From the NCBI GenBank assembly GCA_033558025.1, contig JAUCEF010000016.1, forward strand, positions 3,286,001 through 3,350,000: a stretch of DNA of 64,000 nucleotides, written 5' to 3'. This DNA comes from Phytophthora sp. 'mugwort' (lineage: Eukaryota; Oomycota; Peronosporomycetes; Peronosporales; Peronosporaceae). Positions 52,484 to 63,055 of this stretch are shown in pieces. The number at the start of each line of letters is the position of its first letter. Positions within the stretch are counted from its first letter, which is position 1. The notes under the pieces are model-generated. The model ran no database searches and had not been told where the DNA came from. It saw only the letters and a list, made by a program, of their open reading frames with translations. A program made the position numbers and the translations under genes.

Positions 52484-53775
52484 TTATTCGTTGATATTGT
52501 GGTGGATCTGGTTCACGTCCTCGTCCTCGTTGAGAGCATCTATGAGCTTGTCGAAAGCCTCACGCTGTTCACTGTCCAGGTCCAGGAACTCTTTGGGGTT
52601 GTAAATGAGCTCAGCAATGGCCGGCTCCAGTCCGGCCTCCATGAAGCCCTTGCGCACGGCAGCCAGCTCATTGGGATCACATGTGACCTGTGCCAAGCCC
52701 TCCCGCATCTCCACATCGTCTGCACCCGCCTCGAGCTAGTCATACACCAGTCAAAGTGAACACATGTGGACTACGACAGCGCAATTTCAGTCCCGTACCG
52801 CGATCTCCATGAGCGAGTCCTCGTCGATCCCCGTCTTGTCTCCGTCGCTCGATGGGAGCTCGATCTGCAAATCAAACGGCGGTCAGCACACCAACTCAAA
52901 CGGAACCCATTAATGCCGAGCACACCTCAAGGTAGCCCTTGCGCTCGAACATCCAGGCGACCGACCCGTTCGTGCCGAGAGCTCCGTTGAACTTGCCCAG
53001 AATGTGGCGCAGTGCAGGAGCTGTACGGCGCTTGTTGTCCGTCAGCGTCTCAATCTACGGGCCAAGAGTCCAACAGCAACCCCGTTAAGTTCCAACCGAT
53101 AGCCAAACAAAACCTCCTCAACGCTCGTCGTCATCACCATCAACGCGCTCCCAGCTGGACCCGAAGCCTCATACAGCACGGTCTCCGCGTTACTTCCTGG
53201 CCATCATCTCTATCAGCACGTTGACCTCGTCGTAAGTACCAAATCTCGACATTACCGTCTTTGCCTTCCACGCCGCGCTTGATCGCCGCCGCGATCTTGT
53301 CCTTGGGCATGTTCGCCGCCTTGGCCTTGGTCACTGCCGCCACAAGACGCTGCACTCGCAAACCAATCAGCAGCCAACACTAAGAGCGAAGAACCTCAAG
53401 CTTTATCTACGTACCACATTATTCACGTCGCCCCGGACCGCTACAGACAGACACATATATCGTTAGCTTGTGGACCCCAGCAGCCTTTCCAAGCCAGTCC
53501 ATCCTGCATTACACTTGGAGATGACCATGATCTCGCGCGCCAACTTGGCGTTAGTGGCCGTGCGTTTCTGCAGCAACAGACAAGAGTCAGCGACCTCCCC
53601 ACACTGTGTCATATAATCTCAGCCGTACCGCGTCCGTGGCGTTTTTCTTGCCTTGGATGGTGGGTCCACGACCCATCCATCGCACGTTCTGGCTGCAGAC
53701 TCCTGAGACAGCAGCAGGCAGAGGCACCTCGTAAGCCGAGGCCCTGAACGCGGAGCGGCACCTGGCGAGCATCAT
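52484..53775 (-). CDS. TACO1: YebC/TACO1-type mitochondrial translational activator
   Basis: Eight exons on the minus strand: 53629-53775, 53513-53567, 53415-53440, 53256-53349, 53138-53196, 52926-53054, 52799-52864, 52484-52735. Introns of 61-87 nt begin GT and end AG, and the exons close to 275 codons plus stop. The N-terminus (MMLARCRSAFRASA...) is Arg/Ala-rich without acids, a likely mitochondrial presequence. YebC hallmarks: GRGPTIQGKKNATDA, KRTATNAKLAREIMVI, VTKAKAANMPKDKIAAAIKR and GVEGKDG, LTDNKRRTAPALRHIL, NGALGTNGSVAWMFERKGYL, and an acidic C-terminal domain. In mammals TACO1 promotes translation of COX I; bacterial YebC relatives act on translation or transcription. Exon 3 is only 26 nt. 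The ATG at 53775 is the first in frame. Confidence 0.9.
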
Positions 53776-53779
53776 CACG

Positions 53780-54010
53780 TGTGGCTCAGATATTAGTGTA
53801 GACGTTGTACTGCACAACCGATTATAGAGCAGTTTAGCTGGACGAGCAGCAGTTTGATTGGCGGAACCACTTCAACTTGGCTAGCCAATCATATCCTGAG
53901 TTGCACGCATCAATCGTTGAGTGAAAGAAGCAGACCACGAACCCAGTGCTAACGGTCTTTGGAGAGCTATTGAGCTCGTAGTTTTCGCTTTTCTCTCAGT
54001 TAAACGTACA
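53780..54010. other. Intergenic region
   Basis: Separates the TACO1-like gene from decayed sequence. No gene or clear promoter motif was found. Confidence 0.4.
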
Positions 54011-54011
54011 G

Positions 54012-57000
54012 ATGAAGAGCGACGAGCTTCTTAACGCGGTGTTTCGCTTTAAGCACAAGGCCCCGAGTGACGGTCAAGATGAAGCTACGCGTTTGAATTT
54101 ACTGAAGCGGTTTACTGCGTTTGTGGACCATATCGAGACTGTCGAGGTTGAAGGGTATTTGTGTGGTCGTGGACCCTCTCGCTGATGATCGAGTCGTCTC
54201 TGCGTCCATTTTTGCAGTGCACGAGCTTGAAAGTCTCAAAGAGGTTTGTTGACGCCTCGTAGCTTCGAAATCTGGGCGACACAAGCGTGACGACGTGTGG
54301 TATGATCCATGGCTCCCCATGTATGGCTGTGCTATCCAACAAACAATGCTGAGTTCGACGGTGGTCAAGCTTGAAGCAATTTTCATCGATGGATGGGAAC
54401 GAACGCTTCACTTCTTGCCACAAGGAGAATGCATCCACAGTTCAGTCTCGACAACGTATCACGTCTTGCACTGTGGCAATTTGAAGACAAATTTGACAGC
54501 CGAATTCGCCACGGCGTTTGCTTCCGTGCTGCACGCTCAGCGAAGTAAACGGACCGAGAGAAGTTCCTTGGCTCCTTATGAAGGGACAACGGATGTTGGG
54601 CTACACACTGGAGGTCTACCTCGAGACAATTGCTGGTCCCTCGTTCAAGCAGCGATCAAACGCAATTTGTGTGGGACAGCATTGTTTCAGAAATCGATGA
54701 TGTTCTTTCAATTGAACTTGCTACAGACGGCTACACGTGATACACAAATCTGCTCTCAACGGGACCACATTGACGTGAAGAATGGATGTGATGTCGTTGA
54801 CGATATCTTTTTTATGCTTCAGTCGTCGTCTAGAACGTTGTCGAGTTACTGGAGCGTGGATATCAAGTACTGTACAAGATCAATGCGAGGCAGTGCGTGC
54901 AAGTCTTGATGGATTCGTCGAGACTCTAAAATTAAAGCTAGCTACACGTTACAGACTGCCTGAGTCTGCGACTTTGCACCAGCTTCCAGCACTGAACTGC
55001 GAGGCAGAGACCGGCTCGCCAAAACGAGACAAGAATGTGATCAGTGAGGAAAGCTGCGACTGTCGTCGTCGTCGTACACTCCAGAATTTAGCAGGATGCG
55101 TATTTATCAATGGGAAAACATGCAGTCTGAGTCAGCTGCTTCGATGGGTGAAGGCAAACACCGCTCCAGAGACGAACAAGAGCATCCTGGTCATGCGGAC
55201 GATTGAGATGTTCATGTTTGCGAGAGCATTTCATCTAAATGATGACAGTTTAGAGTACGTACAAAAAAACGGTGAGCTCTTCGTGGAGCGTGTTCAAGCT
55301 CTCGTCACAACATACCAGAAAGTTCCTCGTAAGTGGCACCAGCTTCCACGAATGACGTCGACACTGGCTCTTGAACAGCGTAGCCGGGAGGTTCTGGTAT
55401 TATGGACGGCCTTTTGTCTTGTTCACAAGCGGTGCGTACATGAAATGCCGTTGTGCGTACAGTACAACATAGCACTCGACTGGAAAGACGTGAAGATGAC
55501 CGTTCTTAGCGAGAAGACAGCATTAACTACGCTGCTCAATGTCGCCAAGTATATTCGCGACTGGAATAATAAGACGAACGGACCTCCATTTTTCCACCTA
55601 AGTGATCAGAGTCCAACTTTTGACTTTGCTCGAGAGTACGGCCTGAAAAGTTCCAGTATGAATGCACTGTACGACCGCGAGATTGAAGCTTGGGAGACGT
55701 ACGTGCAGAATAAATGGGAAAAAGTCGTAAGAAAGAAGGAAAAGGCTGAGAACCTTCGAGACGAACTCTGTCGTGAGAACCAAAATCTGTGTGCGAAGCA
55801 ACGCGATCTCGATACTGAACAAGAACGTCTGGACCGTGAACTCCTTACGCTTATAACCACGGCAGTCGCTTACGAACACAATTAAGGCGTAAGATCCGCC
55901 AGATCAAGACGACAATTGAGTGGACCAAGTCAAGTCTAAGCGAAACTTTAGCTGTACCTGCGTATCCAGTCAGGGCACTCCCTCCCCCGAAAAATGATGC
56001 GATTCAGATCATTTTCATGCTGAACATGCCTCGAAATGTTGAAATTCTAGGCAGCTTGTGTCTGACATAGCAGAGATCGCTCGCAACAGACGAAGCTAGT
56101 ACTAAAATGAAGCCGATTCTTAACTCGACGACTTGGGCGGAATTTTGCTCCCAGCGTGCGCAATCCCGAAATTTGGAGAATTTCACGAAATGTTTTTCGG
56201 TTTATCCCCGTCCTTTCGTCCTCCCACGAGCACACGGAGCTAGTTGCGTGGACACGCTGCATAGTCTTTCACAATACAAGGAGGAGTGTGTCTGGGATCC
56301 GACCTTAAATGGCAGTGCTTTGACTTGGAAGGACAAGTCCGGGGTCAATATGATCCTTTTGAGGCGTCGAGCTCAAGTAAAATGGATCACTTTCTCGAAG
56401 CCTTACCGAGTGCATTTCAGCATTTCCAATGGATGAATGCGTGGCCAGGTGAAGATGATACTCGAGGGAACAAAGTGTATGCGGATTTATGCCAGAAACC
56501 CCAAGATTTGGAGAAATCATCGTTCGTTATGCTCGGATCTCTCTTCGCGCTTTCTCCGACCAGCAATTCCATAAGCTTCAATGTGCGTTGCTCGTAGATA
56601 ACCTGCCATGGTCCCACGTATGTGTGGGACAATTGTACGGCAGTCGCTGTGTCACAGACGAGAAGGAGCCGAAATTGTTGTGAAAATGGATATGCTTCAG
56701 ACTGAACAAGGTTTGGCAACCTTTTATGCTGTACTTAGGTACTCTTGCCAATAAAGTCGCGCAGACCCCGCGCTGGTTCGAATACATCCCGATCTTGACT
56801 GAATTAGCGGGATATGCCCGTCAGTTCACGAGGGTGACGCATTGCCCAGTGTCAACAATGTTTGCCAAAATGGCAAGACAATGGGCAGAAAATGAGACAA
56901 ATTCCCGAGTAGAATACGCCAGTGATTGTTCATCTCGTCGAGTGGCTGAAGCTTGTCAGAAGGAGTGCATTTTATATGGCTACGCGTTGTTAGCGTACAC

Positions 57001-60000
57001 TTTGGGACCTTGGGATGATGCTGTACGAAAGGACTTTGTGACCTGAATGTACTGTTCCGGAACTCTTTTGCTTTGCGTTAGCGTCAACGTACCCGCTACG
57101 AAGCAAATGCTTCAAGTTGAGAGCAGAATTGCAGAGATGATGACGTCTCGAGTTGCAGAGTTATTGACTTACGTGGAAGATCAAGACATCGATACAGTAC
57201 TAATGCTTTCATACACTTGGTAAGTGAGACATCTCCATTTGAGTTGAGATGGAGCCCATTTCGAGATTTTTCAGGGGATGGAAAGCAGTTTGGGAGCTGC
57301 TTTGAAGCTCATGACCACGCGACGGATACACATTATGCCATCAATCTGTTTACAGGAAGAATACTCACGGATGGTTATACACCAGGAGGTCTCCCATCAG
57401 CGATTCGGAACCACAAAAGGTTCAAAGTCTTTTCAGTCGCTAAAACTTTGAAGTTTTTTTTCGGAGTGGCGTGCTACGGACGGAACGTCAAAGTTTCGAC
57501 CGCTTGGACGACTTTGGAATTGATCCGGACGGAGGTGTCTTTATCCAAGAGCTCAGTAATGATACTACCGGGTTAATCACCAGTACACTTGAATTGTGTC
57601 CTCTATCGTGGCTTGAGACGTTTGATGGATTATTCCGTCTCGACTGCGGGAATTGTATTCTCATTGGTACTGGGTCGAGCAAAAGTGTGTACTCTTTCGA
57701 CCACAGACTGCAAATAACCGCGACTTGTATATTGTTACAATTGACAAAAATGGTGCCTTGGAATGCTACAAAGTACCATTTAGCGACACATAGCTTTCGA
57801 GTGTGGAGCGGGACTCGCTAGTAACGATTTGGAAGCTGGGATACCGTGAGCCAGCCGTCAAAATTTTAGCTCAGAATTTGCTAGCTGAAGCAGATCATTT
57901 CGCGTTTCTCGTTGGTCAAAATGATACCACAATTTCGTATCCTAAAATTTAGATGAGACGACAGAATATGCCGATATGTGTACCGAGTAAGTCCAACGAA
58001 ATCCGCTACGCTCACAATTTCGGACTTGTGAAGAGAAATTAATTGTCGGACAAATGCAGCGCTCGTTTGCGAGTAATTCTGCTGGAAATGTCGTGTCACT
58101 GGACCCGTCTCCTGTTGGTAACGATTATTTAAGAAAAATTGAAGAAACACTTCGTCGTGTTGTCAGCTACACGACGAGAACAGGGAAAGAAGTTCCGCAA
58201 TTCCCACTTGAAAGTGCCACGTATTGCTCGATGAATTGCAACTGAGCTGAGACTGTCACCATTCACAAGCTCTAATCAAGTTGAACAATTTTCTAGACGA
58301 AATATTGGGATATATTACAGAACTTTTAGCTCAAGTTTAGCCAAACGACAAGAAATGGAAACGTATGTTGGAGATTGTATCGCGAAACTACGAGCAAGAA
58401 AACGTGGCCGACTTCTCTTGGTCGTTAACTTCGTCCCAATAGTGACAATAAGCGACCTAGTGCGGTGTGTTTTCGACGATGAAACCTTACAATTTCTGGT
58501 CCCACGATCAAGTGCTAAAGCCAAGAGACAATTTCGAACAAGAGTGCTTCGATTCATGGAGTTTTGTGTCCTTGACGACAAGATGAATAAAATAGTAAGG
58601 ATGGTTCAGCACAGTACGACGTTATCTGATGCGGTATTGGTAAGTGAACTCACCAACGTACGGCAATGGCGACCAAAAGAGTTCCCATATTGGTTAGCAT
58701 TTGAAGTTGAAAAATTAACTTCAGATCTGACACGACCAGTTTGTAATTGCAAAACATTTGGCTGATCACTCAGGAAGTGTATGTCAACTGAATATGGGTT
58801 GTGGAAAGACGCGAGTGATTTTACCAATGTTGTTTCTGCATTTTACACAATCTTCCAGATCACGAATTGTACGTTGTCATTTTTGAGCCCTTTGCTAAGT
58901 GAAGGTTGCCAGTTCCTGCACCGAGTCTTTGTCAGCGTCCACTGCTCGTCTCGGTGTGTTTGAGCAGCCATTTAATCGACAAGTGGAGTTAGATATTGAA
59001 AAACTCGAACGACTTCGTGATCGACTCGAAGAACTCGAATTAATTGATGGAGTGCAGATTCTCGCCCCCGAACATCGAATGTCGCTAGAGTTGAAGCGGT
59101 TGGAGCTTTAAAGCGAAAATTGCGTGGAGATTCTGGACGAGATTCTTGACAGTGAGCATTTCGTTGATGTACACGACGAGTCGGATGCGTTACTGCACCA
59201 CAGATATCACTTGGTCTATGCCTAGAGGACCCTGCTGACCTCGTGAAGGGATGTTGAGCGCTGGAAAGTGGCTGAAACTCTTGTTGGTGTGATGTCCAGT
59301 ACGTCTCTTAGCTCCAGAGTCTCAAAGTGCTTCAAACTCCTCATGTCGCCTGTTTTTCGCCAGATTCTGTCATGCGTTTGGGTGCATACGATGGCACCCG
59401 TCTCAATATCAGTGTGGCAAGCACTGAATTATTACGGAAATAGCTGAAAGAAGCGTTAGTACTGGATGTGATGGATAATGCTCCCTTTGAGTTAATGTGG
59501 CTAAAGACTTCAGGGATTAGCGAGGCTCGTGGCTCGCTGTTCGTAGGAATTTCCGATGCCTCGATCAGTCTGGACGAAGCTCTTGGTGACTACGTGCATC
59601 AATTCACTGCGTATAGGTCTCAATTATTAGCACTACGATGGCTAATAGCGTTCGGAGTGCTCGAACATTGCTTGGAGAAGCGCTATCGAGTCGACTGTGG
59701 ACTCCCAATTCGAGGCACTCGACCCAAGAAAATCGCGATTCCTTTCCGTGCAGTGGATGTGCCTTCAGAGTGATCGGAGTTTAGTCATCCAGATGTTTGT
59801 ATTGTGCTTACGTTACTTGGATATTATCATTGTGGACTCACGGATGAAGAGGTGCGTACTACCTTCTGGATGTTATTGCGGTTGGATATTTCGGAACAAT
59901 GTCAAGAATATGAGGAATGGTACAAGAGTGTCGAATCGGGTCTAAATGATGAAGAGCGTAAGGCTTTGTGCGATGTGCGTCATATCAGTCTTGCGGATAC

Positions 60001-60825
60001 TCGACAGCTCCAAATGTTGTGCAAAATCTACAAATTTTGCATGACAGCGATCAATTTTTACCTGAATACGTGCGTGTTCCGAATATACTCAGCAATATCC
60101 TCAGCGCTTGTCACGAACAGCATGGAATCTCGCAGCAGGGGAGAAGAACATTGGATTTTCCGGTACAAATGACAACCATCGACTTCTCCCTTTGTCGGTC
60201 ACGCAACGTAAACCTGACGAGCCTTCACTATTAAGCACAAACGGAAAAATGATTGACAAAATTATAAGAATGACGCACAGGTACGAGGTGGCCCCACATC
60301 CAGACAATATATCAATTTCATGGCATAGTATTCTTCAATTTGCATTGACAAAAGGTGCCCAAGCCCTCATTGATACTGGAGCGCTGTTGGCCGGCGTCAT
60401 GAATCATGATGCAGTTGAATATCTCCTTTGCCAGTCAAATTTTGTGTTTGCTGGTGTGACGTATTACGATAGTCGCAAGGAGTTTAACTCCTTGATGATT
60501 ACTGAAAAGACTCGACGTCTCCAAGTTCCTCTGAAAAAGGCCTCGATGCTTGAGTAAGAAACGTTCGTGATCTTTGACGAAGCGCGAGCAAGAGGATCCG
60601 ATATGAAGCTGCCATCTAATGCATCTGCCGTGTTGGCACTAGGACCGAAACTTACGAAAAATAAACTGATGCAAGGAGCATGACGGATGAGACAGCTTGG
60701 AAATTGCCAAAGTCCCTGGATCACAAGTTTGATGAAGTTGCTCAAAAATCACTTGAAGTAGGGCTACATCTATGTGACAGTGCTTCATCACGCCTCCTTT
60801 TCCCGCTTAGGTATGGTACCAAACT
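54012..60825 (+). pseudogene. Very large DUF3638/DUF3645-type protein, decayed
   Basis: A series of plus-strand fragments in consistent order. 54012-54180 is a possible start (MKSDELLNAVFRFKHKAPSD, uncertain). 54782-55885 is a 367-codon open frame with EVLVLWTAFCLVHKRCVHEM and a coiled-coil end. Next are PPPKNDAIQIIFMLNMPRNV (55980), WAEFCSQRAQSRNLENFTKC (56140), LGTLANKVAQTPRWFEYIPI (56740) and HYAINLFTGRILTDG (57330). At 58710-58830 HLADHSGSVCQLNMGCGKTR is a Walker-A-like motif, followed by ILAPEHRMSLELKRLEL (59070) and ILDSEHFVDVHDESDALLHH (59140, Walker-B-like). The DUF3645 block is KKIAIPFRAVDVPSE and CIVLTLLGYYHCGLTDEEVR (59720-59850), then GFSGTNDNHRLLPL (60130) and VIFDEARARGSDMKLPSNAS (60570). 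Proteins of this type in fungi and oomycetes exceed 3000 aa, and their function is poorly known. More than ten frame breaks and stops show it is dead. Confidence 0.6.
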
Positions 60826-60840
60826 TTCTTCCTCCCTTCT

Positions 60841-60858
60841 CTCATTCGAGAATCTGCC
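60841..60858 (+). promoter_or_regulatory. CRN pseudogene initiator/flanking element
   Basis: CTCATTCGAGAATCTGCC, beginning 31 nt before the ATG at 60872 and identical to the minus-strand element at 42422-42439. Confidence 0.7.
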
Positions 60859-60871
60859 GCGTTGAGGAAAA

Positions 60872-62550
60872 ATGGTAATGTTGAACTGTGTCGTCGTTGA
60901 AGAAGGGCGAGAAGGGAGACGTTGGCTCTCCTGAAGGAGGCGGTCAAGGTGCTAAAGATGTACCAGTTCCCTGCCGACCAGTTGCGGCTCTTTCTGGTGA
61001 AGATGGCAGAGGGCTCGTGACTGCCATCAAAGGATCGTCTTGTGCGACGAATGCGACGATACTCCCCAGCGAGATCCCCGTGGGGACGATCCAGGTGCTG
61101 GTGGTGGTTCTGGTGGGTGCAGCTGGTTCAGCAAACAAAACTTCCGCGTCGGATGAAATGATCAAAGAGATTCATGCCGCGACGGTGCTGACAAAACGCA
61201 GTGGTGGAAGCGATGGCCGCATAGCCCTACTGTGTAAAAAGAGTGGTGCCAAGAACATCGATGAGGTACTACGTCGAAAGACTACAGCAACTCGAAGAGA
61301 TTGTGAGAATTCGATTGAAAAATCTTCGCTCCGTTCTGGCTCACTCGACGTATGAAAACTACGATACTGGTAGAACGTTGGAAGTGTCACGACGGAGAAA
61401 GCTGCGTCTTTAACGCGTCACCTGGGAGTCAGCCTATTAGTTTACGGTTTGAATCTCCAACAGCAGGCTGGTAAACTATGAGTGCCTTAACATAGTAGTG
61501 AGTCTCGAATTTATAGCGATGTCTTATTAGGAGCCGGTGTAGCTGTAAAACCTTTAAGCCTCAAATCTTCATTGGAAAGATGCAGATGACCATTGGTGAA
61601 CTCCGAAGTGACAACATCATAATCCGTGATGATATAAAGAGACGCCTGAGAAACGTGCCAACAGTAAATGGGAAGAAACTGAAGACTGCAAATCAAATAC
61701 TAAACGTTGTATATTACAAACGAGTTGAACATTGCGGTGATTGCTGTTGACACAGTTGACGTTGCTGCTGGAGAGGGGACGCCAGTTAGTCCGTTCGACT
61801 GGGCGCGTATTATTTGAGCCGGTCAAGACATTACGCTCCGCGAGGAGCAGCAGCGGAAACCATATCTCGAGTACGTGGAGCGCAGCATTGGCGCCGTTCT
61901 CACGAATAAGAGGCTATGTGTCGTTGGTGTGGAAAATAAGTCATCCCTTCTTAACATTAAAGTTCCTGGTCGGACAGGTCGCGACATAGAATTCGCTGGA
62001 TCCACCGATCTTCTTATACTGAAGGATACCGCCAAGAAGGATCCATCCAGTTTGCAGTTTTTGCCACGAGTGCAGATGCTTATTGAAGTGAAGAAAAAAA
62101 TCGAGCCCAGAAACAACTTTCAAGCGTTATCGGAGCTAGTCGCTCTTGATCAGCGCGCCAACGGCCCAGTGATGGCACTTCCTACGGACTTGAACGAGAA
62201 ATGGTGTTCTTTTGGGTAGCCGAGAAGAAAATAACTCGGTCCTAATTCACAGAGCGTTTATCGATATTCCAAGCGACGGTTTCAAGGTGGTCAGGACGAC
62301 GATACTGGAGAAGTCATCTGCTGATATTGATGCCCAGATCGAGCTCCATATCTCGGAACATTCCGTGAAGCGACTAAAACTAAGATCCGTGTTGCCGACT
62401 GTGACAGTGAGCGGTGAAAGCGGTGGTATTTGTGAGAGCATCCAACGATACTATGACATCGCCAGCACGTTAGGTCCCGACTTAGACATGGCGCGTGCTG
62501 TGGCAAGTCAGGCCACTCGATCTATTCCCACGTATAGTTATTTCAGTTGA
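60872..62550 (+). pseudogene. Crinkler (CRN) effector pseudogene
   Basis: The ATG at 60872 begins a CRN-like start (MVMLNCVVV) that shifts frame within about 20 codons. The next frame carries KMYQFPADQLRLFLVK, the LxLFLAK-type motif (K-Y-x-F...LRLFLVK), followed by a stop. A third frame (to about 61355) contains IQVLVVVLVG, at the place of the conserved HVLVxxP motif that ends the N-terminal module. After a degraded middle, 61741-62219 and 62212-62550 give a C-terminal-domain-like sequence including GSTDLLILK, VQMLIEVKKKIEPRNNFQAL and an ending RSIPTYSYFS. CRN proteins are delivered into plant cells and act in the nucleus; some induce cell death. At least four frame breaks inactivate this copy. 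The assignment of the C-terminal half is by motif memory. Confidence 0.6.
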
Positions 62551-62637
62551 TTCTTGCTTCGGCTTCTGCATTTATAATTTTCTAATCCTGAATTGTTATT
62601 TCATCCTAACAAATATAAAGTTATTAATATACAAAGA

Positions 62638-62857
62638 TGACGTACTCTCCCGAGCAATACCTGGCTAACAAAGAGCGCATCAAGGAGGCGCAGAAGCGCT
62701 AGTATCAGTGCACACGCGAAGCTCGCTTAGACTTAAAAAAAAAGGGGGGGGGGTACGACGACAAGAATAGAGATCAGATTCGGACTCGCACGCGGAAACC
62801 AAAAACCGAACCTAATTCAAGCGATAGCGAACCTAAGAGTGAAAACGAACTTAACTA
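62638..62857 (+). pseudogene. Small lysine-rich ORF upstream of the polymerase remnant, with stop
   Basis: ATG at 62638 reads MTYSPEQYLANKERIKEAQK, then a TAG at 62701-62703, and continues in frame through a Lys/Arg-rich stretch across an A9G10 run to a stop near 62857. It could be a small accessory protein of the adjacent Polinton-like element; no known family was recognised. Confidence 0.3.
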
Positions 62858-62964
62858 ATTAATCTTTTTTCTCACATAGAAAGTCAAGCCATATATAGGC
62901 GAGCCACTACACACCTAAATTAATTAATTAAAATTCAAAAACTTTTGTGACCATGGATATCCAC

Positions 62965-63055
62965 TTTCTTGGGTCAAATTGGGTCAACCCCTTTTTTTAA
63001 GGTCAACTGGTGGGTCAAATTTGAAATGGGTCAGATTTGATCAAATTTTATCAAT
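62965..63055 (+). repeat. Short TGGGTCAA-type repeats
   Basis: Four copies of TGGGTCA with variable spacers (about 62969-63036), separated by a T7 run. Looks like a degenerate minisatellite. Confidence 0.5.
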
